Assembly: GCF_009793335.1 (NCBI RefSeq)
Contig: NZ_WING01000001.1
Location: 1,488,001 to 1,552,000, forward strand
DNA length: 64,000 nucleotides
DNA from: Actinomadura sp. J1-007
GTDB lineage: Bacteria; Actinomycetota; Actinomycetes; Streptosporangiales; Streptosporangiaceae
Direction of reading: 5' to 3'
Shown here: piece by piece, positions 55,752 to 64,000 of the stretch
Layout: each line of letters opens with the position of its first letter
Numbering within the stretch: position 1 is the first letter of the stretch
The notes under the pieces: model-generated
The model's database searches: none
Seen by the model: only the letters and a program-made list of their open reading frames with translations
What the model was told of the DNA's origin: nothing
Made by a program: the position numbers and the translations under genes

Positions 55752-56047
55752 CCCACTGACCGCCTGCGGCCACTGCCCCCTCCGCGGCCTCAGGAGCCCC
55801 TTGGAGCGCCTCCCGGCCGGGAACCGGGGCCCGGGTCAGGGGGACGGGGTCGGGAGAGTCTCCAGGCGGTGCAGGCCGCGCGCCGTACGGGCCTTGCGGT
55901 GCCGCGCCGTACGGGCCTTGCGGTGCCGAGCGGGGCTTCGAGGTGCCCCGATCCGGGCGTGATCTTTGCCCGTCCGCGGTTGCCCCTCGCCGCCCGTCCC
56001 CCTATGCCTGGGAACCGGTAAGGATCAAGGGAAGGCGGGGCGCAGGT
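55752..56047. other. 296-base gap between paaG and photolyase genes
   Basis: No gene is supported. It contains a 24-base direct repeat (unit CGCGCCGTACGGGCCTTGCG plus GTGC; copies near 55879 and 55903) and ordinary G+C-rich DNA. No clear promoter was found, though a GGGGCGCAGGT ribosome site precedes the photolyase. Confidence 0.5.
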
Positions 56048-57391
56048 ATGGACACCGCTGTGATGCTCTTCACCCGCGACCTCCGGGTGCACGACAACCC
56101 CGCCCTGGCCGCCGCCTGCGCCGCCGCGCGGCACGTCGTGCCGATGTTCGTGTTCGACGAGGCTCTGCTGCCCGCGTCGCCCAACCGCGTGCGTTTCCTG
56201 GTGGATGCCCTCCGGGATCTGGACGGGTCGCTCCGCGCGCTCGGCGGCGGGCTGCTGCTGCGGCGCGGCGACCCGGTGGCGGAGACCGTCCGGGTCGCCG
56301 GACGAGCCGGGGCGCAGGCGGTGTTCCTGTCCGGCGACGTGTCCCGGTACGCGGCGCGGCGGCTCGCCCGGCTGGAGCGCGAATGCGAGGCGGCGCGGAT
56401 CGGCGTGTCCGCCCTGCCGGGCGCGACGGTCGTCCCGCCGGGCGCCCTGGCCCCGGCGGGCGGCGACCACTACAAGGTCTTCACCCCGTACTGGCGGGCC
56501 TGGGAGGCCGCGCCGCGACGTCCCGCCGCCGCGCTCCCGGACCGCGTGGCACCCCCGCCCGCCGACGGCCTGACCGACCGGCGATGCCCGGACGGGCACG
56601 TGGAGCTGGACGTGGTGGCGGAGAAGTTCGCCGCGGGCGCCTCGCCGGACCTGCTCGCGGGCGGGGAGGCCGCGGGGCGCGAGCGGATGCGGCGCTGGCT
56701 GGACGAGGGCCTGCCCGGGTACGGCGACGGGCACGACGACCTCGCCGGCGACCGCACGTCCCGCCTGAGCGCGTACCTGCGGTTCGGGTGCGTGTCGCCG
56801 CTGGAGCTGGCCGCGGCGGCGCGGGGACGGCCCGGCGGCGAGCCGTTCGTCCGCCAGCTCGCCTGGCGCGACTTCCACCACCAGGTCACCGCCGCGTTCC
56901 CCGACATCGGCCGCCGCGACTACCGTCCGCGCGACCGGCGCTGGCACGACGACGCGGACGCGCTCGACGCGTGGCGGGAGGGCCGCACCGGGCTGCCCAT
57001 CGTGGACGCCGGGATGCGGCAGCTCCGCCGGGAGGGCTGGATGCACAACCGGGCCCGGATGATCTCCGCCTCGTTCCTCACCCGGAACCTGCGCGTGGAC
57101 TGGCGGCACGGGCTCGCCCACTTCGGCGCGTGGCTCACCGACGGCGACGTGGCCGACAACGCCGGGAACTGGCAGTGGGTCGCGGGCACCGGCAACGACA
57201 CCCGTCCCAACCGGGTGCTGAACCCGCTGCGCCAGGCCGCCCGCTTCGACGCCGACGGCGCGTACGTCCGCAGGTACGTGCCCGAACTGGCCGGGCTGGA
57301 CGCGCGGGACGCCCACGCGCCGTGGCGGCTGCCCCCGGAGGACCGGCGCGCCCTCCCCTACCCGGCCCCGATCCTCGACCCCGAGCCGTGA
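56048..57391 (+). CDS. phr: Deoxyribodipyrimidine photolyase
   Basis: A 447-residue CPD photolyase that repairs UV dimers with light through FAD. The N-terminal Rossmann antenna domain starts VMLFTRDLRVHDNPAL; the FAD-binding domain has TSRLSAYLRFGCVSP, FVRQLAWRDFHHQV, GLPIVDAGMRQLR and MHNRARMISASFLTRNL (parts shown). Trp residues of the electron chain lie in NAGNWQWVAGTGNDT. The start is the ATG at 56048. It stands alone; no regulator adjoins it. The antenna cofactor (folate or deazaflavin) is not clear. Confidence 0.95.
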   Translation: MDTAVMLFTRDLRVHDNPALAAACAAARHVVPMFVFDEALLPASPNRVRFLVDALRDLDGSLRALGGGLLLRRGDPVAETVRVAGRAGAQAVFLSGDVSRYAARRLARLERECEAARIGVSALPGATVVPPGALAPAGGDHYKVFTPYWRAWEAAPRRPAAALPDRVAPPPADGLTDRRCPDGHVELDVVAEKFAAGASPDLLAGGEAAGRERMRRWLDEGLPGYGDGHDDLAGDRTSRLSAYLRFGCVSPLELAAAARGRPGGEPFVRQLAWRDFHHQVTAAFPDIGRRDYRPRDRRWHDDADALDAWREGRTGLPIVDAGMRQLRREGWMHNRARMISASFLTRNLRVDWRHGLAHFGAWLTDGDVADNAGNWQWVAGTGNDTRPNRVLNPLRQAARFDADGAYVRRYVPELAGLDARDAHAPWRLPPEDRRALPYPAPILDPEP

Positions 57392-57414
57392 GACCCGGTT
57401 CGGCGGGCGGGTGG

Positions 57415-58068
57415 TCAGGGCGGGGGCGGGGTGCGGAGGTGGGTGAGGACGGCGAGGACGCGGCGGTGGTCGTCCGGCGTCCGGTGCAGGTCGAGCTTGG
57501 TGAAGATGGAGCCGACGTGCTTGATCACGGCGGCCTCCGAGACGACGAGGCTCCGGGCGATCGCGCCGTTCGAGCGGCCCTCGGCCATCAGCGCGAGCAC
57601 CTCGCGCTCGCGGGCCGTGAGGCGGTCCAGCGGGGTGCCGTCGCGGCGGCGGGCGAGCAGCCGCCGCACCACCTCCGGGTCGATGACCGTGCCGCCGGAC
57701 GCGACGCGGCCGAGCGCGTCGAGGAACTCGGCGACCTCGCCGACGCGGTCCTTCAGCAGGTAGCCGACGCCGCCGCCGGTCTGGAGCAGGTCGGCCGCGT
57801 ACGACTGCTCGACGTACTGCGACAGCACGAGGACGGGCAGGCCGGGGCGCTCCTCGCGCAGGGCGAGGGCGGCGCGCAGGCCCTCGTCGCGGAAGCCGGG
57901 CGGCATCCGCACGTCGGTGACGACGACGTCGGGCGCGTGCGCGGCGACCGCGTCCGCGAGGCCGGGCGCGTCGGCGACGGCCGCGACCACCTCGTGGCCG
58001 GAACGGTCGAGGATCTGGCTCAGGCCCTCGCGCAGCAGCACCGAGTCCTCGGCGATCACCACTCGCAC
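57415..58068 (-). CDS. NarL/LuxR-type response regulator
   Basis: 217 residues. The receiver domain has the acidic pair AED (7-9), the phospho-acceptor Asp in VVVTDVRMPP near 52, and the Lys in YLLKDRV. The C-terminal LuxR helix-turn-helix is LTAREREVLALMAEGRSNGAIAR, part. It is paired with the histidine kinase just upstream (start four bases after its stop). The GTG at 58068 lies in a 17-bp direct repeat shared with the kinase 3' end. Target genes are unknown. Confidence 0.94.
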   Translation of the reverse strand: MRVVIAEDSVLLREGLSQILDRSGHEVVAAVADAPGLADAVAAHAPDVVVTDVRMPPGFRDEGLRAALALREERPGLPVLVLSQYVEQSYAADLLQTGGGVGYLLKDRVGEVAEFLDALGRVASGGTVIDPEVVRRLLARRRDGTPLDRLTAREREVLALMAEGRSNGAIARSLVVSEAAVIKHVGSIFTKLDLHRTPDDHRRVLAVLTHLRTPPPP

Positions 58069-58087
58069 GGGATCACCACTCGCACGG
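58054..58087. repeat. 17-bp tandem direct repeat at the kinase/regulator junction
   Basis: Two adjacent exact copies of GATCACCACTCGCACGG. One encodes the response-regulator start (MRVVI), the other the kinase end (CEW stop). Confidence 0.8.
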
Positions 58088-59341
58088 AATCTCCACCCGC
58101 AGCATCGTAGGACCGCCCTCCGGGCTGGACAGCCGGACCGTCCCGTCGTAGACCGCGACCCGGTCGGCGAGGCCCTGGAGCCCGCCGCCGCCCTCGACCG
58201 CCGCGCCGCCGCGGCCGTCGTCGCGGATCCGCAGCAGCAGCGCCGCGCCGTCCCGGCGGGCCGTCACCGTCGCGACGGTCGCGCCGCTGTGCTTGGCGAC
58301 GTTGGCGAGCGCCTCGGCGATCACGAAGTACGCGGCGGACTCGACGCCCTCCGGCGGCCGTCCGGGCAGCTCGACGTCCACCTCCACGCGGACCGGGGAC
58401 CGTTCGGCGAGGGACTCCACCGCGGCCCGCAGGCCCCGGTCGGTCAGCACGGACGGGTGGATGCCGCGCACCAGGTCGCGCAGCTCCTCCAGCGCCGCCC
58501 GCGCCTCCCCGCGCGCCCGGTCGATCAGCTCCGCGGACCCGGCCGCGTCCATCCCGGCGAGGCCGAGCGTCATGATCAGGCCGGTGAGCCGCTGCTGCGC
58601 GCCGTCGTGCAGGTCGCGCTCGATCCTCCGGCGCTCGGCCTCGAACGCGTCGGCCATCCGGGCGCGGGACGCGCGGACCGCGATGAGCCGTTCGCCGAGC
58701 TCCTCCTCGGCGGGGCGGACGAGCAGCGCCCGCGCCAGCGCCGCCCGCGCCCCGGCGAGGGCGGTGAGGACGTACAGCGCGAGCACCAGCAGAAGCAGGC
58801 CGACGGCCGCGACGGGCCACGCGGTCTCCTGCCGGTCGATCGTCACGTCCGGGCCGAAGACGACCGGGTCGCCCAGCGCGAGGTACACCGGCGCGGACGC
58901 CGGAGCCGCCGCCCCGACGAGCAGGACGAACGGCACGGCGACGTCCACGGCGGTGAGCAGCGCGGCGAGGAGCGCGTAGCCGAGCTCGCGCCAGGTGGCG
59001 GCCTCTCCGAGCCGGTACCGCGCCCAGGGCAGCACGCCGGTCTGCCGGGGCTCGCCGTGCGGGGACGGCGCGGGACGCCGGTCCACCAGGCGCAGCCGCC
59101 GGCGTTCCGCCGCCGCGAACACCATCGCCGACAGCGGCAGGCACGCCAGCAGGAAGACCCCGACCACGACCGGTGTGAGGACCACTCCGAGCCCGAGCAG
59201 GGCGGCCGCCGCGAGCAGCCAGGCCACCCCGGTGAACGGGCCGGACGCCAGGTAGGCGAGCGAGCGCCACGGCCACGGCGACAGCAGGAACCGCACCGGG
59301 TTCCCGGCCATCGCGCGCCAGACCGTGTCCCCCGTCCTCAT
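58073..59341 (-). CDS. Sensor histidine kinase (HisKA_3 type)
   Basis: 422 residues. Several membrane helices form a DUF (sensor)-type domain: GVAWLLAAAALLGLGVVLTP, VVVGVFLLACLPLSAMVF and later VAAVGLLLLVLALYVLTALAG. The dimerisation/phospho-acceptor segment is ERRRIERDLHDGAQQRL (His near 271), and the ATPase domain has EALANVAKHSG and DDGRGG with GLQGLADRV. It controls the adjacent NarL-type regulator. The ATG at 59341 is used. The nearby MacB-type ABC transporter is a possible output, but lies beyond the glycosyltransferases. Confidence 0.93.
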   Translation of the reverse strand: MRTGDTVWRAMAGNPVRFLLSPWPWRSLAYLASGPFTGVAWLLAAAALLGLGVVLTPVVVGVFLLACLPLSAMVFAAAERRRLRLVDRRPAPSPHGEPRQTGVLPWARYRLGEAATWRELGYALLAALLTAVDVAVPFVLLVGAAAPASAPVYLALGDPVVFGPDVTIDRQETAWPVAAVGLLLLVLALYVLTALAGARAALARALLVRPAEEELGERLIAVRASRARMADAFEAERRRIERDLHDGAQQRLTGLIMTLGLAGMDAAGSAELIDRARGEARAALEELRDLVRGIHPSVLTDRGLRAAVESLAERSPVRVEVDVELPGRPPEGVESAAYFVIAEALANVAKHSGATVATVTARRDGAALLLRIRDDGRGGAAVEGGGGLQGLADRVAVYDGTVRLSSPEGGPTMLRVEIPCEW

Positions 59342-59360
59342 GCCCCGCCGTCCCCCGTCC

Positions 59361-60464
59361 TCATGCCCCGACCGTACGAGACGCGCGGGCCAGCAGGTGA
59401 CGGAGCCGCAGGTACGTGCCGTCCCAGGACCACTCGTCCCGTACCCACGCGCGCCCGCGCGCGCCCATCTCCGGGGCGTTCAGCAGTTGGACGACGGCCC
59501 GCGCGATCCCGGAGACGGACGACGGGTCCACGACGCGGCCCGTCACGCCGTCGCGCACGGCGTCCGGCGCGCCGCCCGAGTCGCCCGCGAGGACGGGCAG
59601 CCCGGCCGCCGCGGCCTCCAGGAACACGATGCCGAGGCCCTCCGCCTCCAGCCCGAGGCGGCGCGTCCGGCACGGCATCGCGAACGCGTCGGCCGCCGCG
59701 TAGAACGGCGGCAGCTCGGCGTGCGGAACCCCGCCCGCGAAGACGACCCCGTCGCGCGCGAGGCCGCGCAGCCAGAATTCCTCGGGCCCCGAGCCGACGA
59801 CGAGGAGCGTCGCTCCCGGAATCTCCTCGCGCACCTCCGCCATGGCGCGGATCAGCCGATCCTGTCCCTTCCGGCGGACCAACCTGGAAACGCTGAGAAC
59901 GACCGGACGATCACCCAGCCGGTAACGCTCCCGTACGCTCGAACCGTCGAGATCCGGCCGGAAAACATCCGAATCAACGCCCGGAACGAGCCGTGCCAGC
60001 TCCACGCCCGGACCCATCGCCGCCGCGATCCGCGCCCGCGTGAACCCGCCCAGACAGGTCACCACGTCGGCCCGTTCGCCGATGCGGCGCAGGACCCGGC
60101 GGGCGCCCGGAACGCCCGCCCACCAGACCTCGTGCCCGTGCGTGGTGGCGACCGACGGGACGCCCACCCGGCCCGCCAGCAGGCCCAGCGGGGCGGCGGC
60201 GCCGAACCACACCGAATCGCACCCGTAAAACGCGACGAGTTCCCGCACGCGCCGTTCGACGCGCTTTGTCGGCAACAGCGTCCGAGAACGGTCCCGAATC
60301 ACCGGAAAAGGCAGCCCGGCGTCGAATTCCGCGCCACCCGCCTCAGCCGACGTATAAACGACGGCCTCGCCTTCCGGAAAACGCCGCGCCACCTCGTACA
60401 CGAACGTCTCGATGCCGCCCTTGCGGGGCGGGAAATCGTTGGTGATGATCAGGCAGCGAGGCAC
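59361..60464 (-). CDS. GT4 glycosyltransferase, PimB'-like mannosyltransferase
   Basis: A cytosolic-face glycosyltransferase of 367 residues. The N-terminus CLIITNDFPPRKGGIETFV, ATTHGHEVWW and RYRLGDRPVVLSVSRLVRRK (part) and the nucleotide-sugar motif AEGLGIVFLEAAAAGLPV closely follow the mycobacterial PimB' pattern (GDP-mannose: phosphatidylinositol monomannoside transferase). The GTG at 60464 overlaps the end of the upstream GT87-like gene by 16 bases, so the pair is cotranscribed. The exact acceptor is inferred. Confidence 0.9.
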   Translation of the reverse strand: MPRCLIITNDFPPRKGGIETFVYEVARRFPEGEAVVYTSAEAGGAEFDAGLPFPVIRDRSRTLLPTKRVERRVRELVAFYGCDSVWFGAAAPLGLLAGRVGVPSVATTHGHEVWWAGVPGARRVLRRIGERADVVTCLGGFTRARIAAAMGPGVELARLVPGVDSDVFRPDLDGSSVRERYRLGDRPVVLSVSRLVRRKGQDRLIRAMAEVREEIPGATLLVVGSGPEEFWLRGLARDGVVFAGGVPHAELPPFYAAADAFAMPCRTRRLGLEAEGLGIVFLEAAAAGLPVLAGDSGGAPDAVRDGVTGRVVDPSSVSGIARAVVQLLNAPEMGARGRAWVRDEWSWDGTYLRLRHLLARASRTVGA

Positions 60465-61707
60465 AGTTCCTCCTCGCGGCGCAGCCGGGCCCACACGCCC
60501 AGCACGGCGGGGTACACCAGGTAGCCCCAACGGCTCGCGGGCATCAGCGCCGTGGCGAGCGCCAGCCCCACCGCGATCCTGTACGCGGCGGCCCGCACGT
60601 CGCGGGGCGGCCGCGCGAAGAGCCACACCGCCATCCCCGCGGCGGCGGCGCCCAGCGCGGCCAGCGCCGCCGCGTGCCCGTACGGCCCGAGTTCCGCGAG
60701 CAGCCGACCGGGCAGCGGCGAGTCGGCGGGCGAGGCCGCCCCGGCGAGCCCCAGCGGGAACCGCACCGCGTTCTCCACGAAGCCGCTCGGATCGACGGCG
60801 AACGGCACGAGCACCCCCAGCGCGAGGACGCCCCCGGCCGCGCCCGCGTACCTCCGCGCCCGCCCGCGCCGTACCGCGACCAGCACCAGGCACACGGCCA
60901 GCGCGGGCCAGGCGGTCGCCTTGAGCGTGCCCGCCAGCCCGAGCACGAGCCCGGCCGCGCCGTCCCGGCCGCGCCCGGCCAGGGACAGCCCCAGGCACAC
61001 CAGCCCGATCACCGGCAGGTCGTCGCCGCCGACCGCCATCGGCAGCGCCACCACCGGCGAGGCGACCAGCGCCGCCACCGCCGCCATCGCCGCCGGCGGC
61101 GAGGCGACCGGTCCCGCTGTCCCTCGGCCCTGCCCCACCGGGCCGCGGCACGGGCCCGCCAGCGCCAGGGCCCCGACCAGCACAGCGCCGAACACGAGCC
61201 GCGCGTCCGGGATTCCGAGCAGCGCCATGCCGGGGAGGTACGGGTTGTACGCCTCGTACCCGCCGTGCAGGTCATCGGGCCCCAGGTACGGCGTCCCGTG
61301 CTCCCACAGCCTGGCGCCCGCCCGTTCGACCACTCCCACCTCGGGCTGCGCCCAGCCGTTCAGCACCAGCACCGCCAGCGGCACGAGCACGGCCCCGAAC
61401 GCCACCCCCACGCCACCGCGTCCGGACGCCGCCGTCCCCGGCCCGTCACCGCGGCCAGCGCCCCGAGCCCGTACGCGACGGCCGCGATCTGCCCCCACAC
61501 GCGGTGCGGCCCGAGGTGCGTCACGGCCGCCGTCCCTGCGGCGAACACCGCCGACCCCCCGTACAGCCAGGCCCCCGCGCCCCCGGCCACCCGCACCGTG
61601 CGGGGCGTCGCGCGACGGATCGCCGGGCGGGTCGGGCCGGTGGCGCGGGCCGGGCCCGCCGGTCGGACCGGTGGTGTCTCTCGAAGCGCCGCCACGGTCG
61701 TGGTCAC
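60449..61707 (-). CDS. GT87-like integral membrane mannosyltransferase (frame break near 61438)
   Basis: About 420 residues with many hydrophobic segments (VFGAVLVGALALAG, AAMAAVAALVASPVVALPMAV, LPVIGLVCLGLSLAG, ALAVCLVLVAVRRG). LWEHGTPYLGPDDLHGGYEAYNPYLPGM, in part, is like the polyprenol-phosphate-mannose-dependent PimE/GT87 loop with its acidic pair. The first ~90 residues lie in another frame; one missing C near 61438 joins them. The GTG at 61707 is used. It likely extends a mannosylated lipid on the outer face, after the PimB'-like step. Confidence 0.82.
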
Positions 61708-61913
61708 CCCGTTCCGTCATCGTCTGAACTGCGGTTTCTCGCTCGTTCAGGCAATCGCGGCGGGACGCCCCGGGTCTGTAGACCGGACCGCCGACCCGGG
61801 GTAGGGCCAGGTCTACTCCCGTTCTCCATCCGGCCGTAGTGGGGCTGCCCCTACCTCGGGTCCTCCGGGGCGCGCCAGTGTGGGCGGCGGGGTCCGGGCG
61901 GTTGGCTTGAGGC
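61708..61913. promoter_or_regulatory. Divergent intergenic region with hairpin/operator-like repeat
   Basis: About 206 bases between the GT87-like gene and the ABC transporter. It holds an inverted repeat GTAGTGGGGC-T-GCCCCTAC (near 61837-61855) about 60 bases before the ABC start, which could be an operator. No clear -10/-35 pair was found. Confidence 0.35.
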
Positions 61914-62669
61914 ATGACACAGACATCCGCCGCGCCGCCCGTCGTCGACCACGTCGCCGTGGCGGCGGAGCTGACCAAGTCGTACGGGCAGGGGGACGGG
62001 GCGGTCGCCGCGCTGCGGGGCGTGTCGGCGGTGTTCCCGCGGGGTCAGTTCACCGCGATCATGGGGCCGTCCGGGTCGGGGAAGTCGACGTTCCTGCACT
62101 GCCTGGCCGGCCTGGACACCGCCACCTCCGGACGGGTCCTGATCGGCGGAGTCGACATCACCGGGCTCTCGCGAACGAAACTCACCAAACTCCGGCGAGA
62201 CCGCCTGGGATTCGTGTTCCAGTCGTTCAACCTGCTGCCGATGCTCACCGCCGAGGAGAACATCCGCCTCACCGGACGACTCGGCGGACGCCGCGCCGAC
62301 CGCGAGTGGTTCGACGCCATCGTGGACGCGCTCGGGCTGCGGCAGCGGCTCCGGCACCGGCCGACCGAGCTGTCGGGCGGGCAGCAGCAGCGCGTCGCGG
62401 TCGCACGCGCACTGCTCACCCGGCCCGAGGTGCTGTTCGCCGACGAGCCGACCGGCAACCTCGACTCCCGCGCCGGCGCCGAGGTCCTCGGCTTCCTGCG
62501 CGGGGCGGTGGACGCCTACCGGCAGACAGTGATCATGGTCACCCACGACCCCGTCGCCGCCGCCTACGCCGACCGGGTCCTGTTCCTCGCCGACGGCCTC
62601 ATCGTGGACGAGCTGCCCGCGCCGACGATCGACCAGGTCCACGAGCGCATGCGCCGGATGGAGGGCTGA
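61914..62669 (+). CDS. ABC transporter ATP-binding protein (LolD/MacB type)
   Basis: A 251-residue ATPase. Walker A GPSGSGKS (~52), Q-loop [10 protein letters not shown], signature [15 protein letters not shown], Walker [13 protein letters not shown] and the H-loop MVTHD are all intact, with the MacB-type [11 protein letters not shown]. The ATG at 61914 is used. It pairs with the FtsX-like permease six bases downstream. Such transporters move lipids, peptides or act as mechanotransmitters; the substrate is unknown. Confidence 0.95.
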   Translation: MTQTSAAPPVVDHVAVAAELTKSYGQGDGAVAALRGVSAVFPRGQFTAIMGPSGSGKSTFLHCLAGLDTATSGRVLIGGVDITGLSRTKLTKLRRDRLGFVFQSFNLLPMLTAEENIRLTGRLGGRRADREWFDAIVDALGLRQRLRHRPTELSGGQQQRVAVARALLTRPEVLFADEPTGNLDSRAGAEVLGFLRGAVDAYRQTVIMVTHDPVAAAYADRVLFLADGLIVDELPAPTIDQVHERMRRMEG

Positions 62670-62674
62670 TACCC

Positions 62675-64000
62675 GTGTGGCTCATCGCGCGCCGGTCGTT
62701 CGCCGAAGGCTGGGTACGGCTCATCGCGACCATGCTCGCCGCGCTGTTCTCGGTGGGGCTGATCGCCGGATCGCTCCAGTTCGCGCTGCGGGCGCAGGAG
62801 GCGATGTCGGGCAGCGACGCCAGCGAGTACTCCCGCGCGGACGTGCTCGTCCAGGGCGGGTCCGCGGACCCCGACGACGTCTACGCCGCGCCCGACGGCC
62901 GGGTGCGGACCGACCGGATCGCCGGGCGGCCCGGCGTCGCGGCGGCGGCCGGGGACGCCGCGGTGTACGTGACGGCCGCCGGCCGCAAGGGGACGATCGT
63001 GCCGCCCGGCGGCGCCCGCACGCTGCTGCGCCCGTGGGTCGGCGACCCGCGGCTGAACCCGTACAAGCTGGAGTCCGGACGCGCTCCCGCCGCCGACGGC
63101 GAGGTCGCCGTCCTGCGGCACGTCGCGCGGGCCGGGCATCTGAAGACCGGCTCGTCCATGAAGGTGCTGCTCCCCGGCAGACCCGCGACGTGAAGGTCGT
63201 CGGGGTCGTGACCGTTCAGGGGCACAGCTCCGTCGCGGCCGGCGACCTGATCCTCGCGCCGCCCGAGACCGTACGGCAGGCGGCGGGGCTGCCCGCCGGG
63301 ACGTGGCAGACCGTGTGGGTCAAGGCCGCGCCGGGCGTCACGCCCCAGCGGCTCAAGCGCGACCTGGCCCGCGACCTCGGCAAGGACGCCGCGACGGTGC
63401 GGACGGCGCGGTCGGTCCAGGACGCGCAGTCCGCCGAGCTCCAGGGCGCGGGCGCGTCCGTCGGGGGCGCGATCGGGATGCTGGCGTCGGTCGCGGTGTT
63501 CGTGGGGCTGTTCGTGGTGGCCAACACGTTCGGCACGCTCGTCCGCCAGCGCACCCGGCGGCTCGCGCTGCTCGGCGCGATCGGCGCGACGCCCCGGCAG
63601 ATCAAGGCGCTGATCCGGCTGGAGGCGCTGGTGCTCGGCGTGGTCGCGTCGATCGGCGGGGTGCTGTTCGGCTACCCGGTGTCGGCGGTGCTGACGTCGC
63701 TGTTCGCGCGGGACGGGTTCGACATCAGCGCCGCGGACGCGCAGTTCGGGTGGGTCGCGCTCGCGATCCCCGCCGCCGCCGGGGTCGCCGTGACGCAGCT
63801 CGCCGCGTGGCGGGCGGCGCGCCGGGCCGCGCGGATCGCGCCCATGGAGGCGCTGCGCGCCACCACCGCCGAGGCGGAGGGCCGCCGGTGGCCGCGGCTC
63901 GCGGCGGCGTTCGCGGTGTTCGCGTGCGCCTGGATGTTCTACGGCCCGGTCTTCGCGATCAGGGCCGAGGAGTCGGGCGAGGACCGCACCATCGGCACGA
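62675..64000 (+). CDS. FtsX/MacB-type ABC permease (partial; frame break near 63182)
   Basis: The window holds about 440 residues and cuts the gene. An N-terminal helix (MLAALFSVGLIAGSLQFAL) is followed by an external MacB-like periplasmic domain and the FtsX core: GMLASVAVFVGLFVVANTFGTL, LALLGAIGATPRQIKALI, VLGVVASIGGVLFGYPV and WVALAIPAAAGVAVTQLAAW (parts). A single missing C near 63182 splits it; with it, the frame reads PGRPRDVKVVG. The GTG at 62675 lies six bases after the ATPase stop. The second FtsX domain is expected beyond 64000. Confidence 0.85.

Overview
This window is very G+C-rich, uses GTG starts often, has short intergenic gaps and carries actinobacterial marker genes: MoeZ, the AdnAB helicase-nuclease, DUF3107, DUF3117, Ku with a split LigD, and a SigE/anti-sigma/HtrA/TatB block. 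It is most likely the chromosome of a filamentous actinomycete, possibly of the Actinomadura/Thermomonosporaceae type (the genus is a guess). No rRNA, tRNA, CRISPR array, insertion sequence or prophage was seen.

Layout. 1-10 kb: minus-strand adnB (partial) and adnA, an alkyltransferase-like protein, two tandem cassettes of a one-pass membrane protein plus a mycosin-like subtilase, then moeZ on the plus strand. This order broadly resembles the adnAB-moeZ-DUF3107-DEAD helicase neighbourhood of mycobacteria. 10-23.6 kb: a TetR/MMPL efflux pair with an operator-like palindrome, a LuxR-type ATPase regulator, an SGNH hydrolase, an end-joining locus (Ku facing away from LigD ligase and LigD polymerase), an odd FAD oxidoreductase, a second TetR, DUF3107 and a GlsB-type stress membrane protein. 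23.7-28.3 kb: an overlapping operon of one lipoprotein and two Ser/Thr kinases that share an ectodomain. 28.9-40.7 kb: DEAD-box RNA helicase, glycerophosphodiesterase, alpha/beta hydrolase, MpaB-like protein, RecB-like nuclease, MBL-fold protein, PHP phosphoesterase, a 17-bp minisatellite, DUF6758, NUDIX, CPBP protease and a CoA-ester lyase. 40.7-54 kb: an ECF41 sigma factor with its predicted promoter, MgtE-N/CBS and DUF1003 proteins, MarR, Mrp, then TatB, HtrA, RseB-like, anti-sigma, SigE and O-methyltransferase (the order seen around sigE in mycobacteria), then leucyl aminopeptidase and DUF3117. 54-64 kb: PaaX/PaaG, a DNA photolyase, a NarL-type two-component pair, two mannosyltransferase-like genes, and a MacB-type ABC transporter cut by the window end.

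Functional themes are DNA repair (AdnAB, alkyltransferase-like protein, Ku/LigD, photolyase), envelope stress and surface sensing (SigE block, kinase-lipoprotein operon, membrane-anchored proteases), and envelope glycolipid synthesis.

Quality caution. At least thirteen otherwise intact genes are each split by one missing base, nearly always in a G/C run, and one more by one extra base. The uniform pattern points to sequencing or assembly error rather than real decay, so these genes are annotated across the break. The best candidates for undescribed biology are the duplicated membrane-protein/mycosin cassette and the kinase-kinase-lipoprotein operon.
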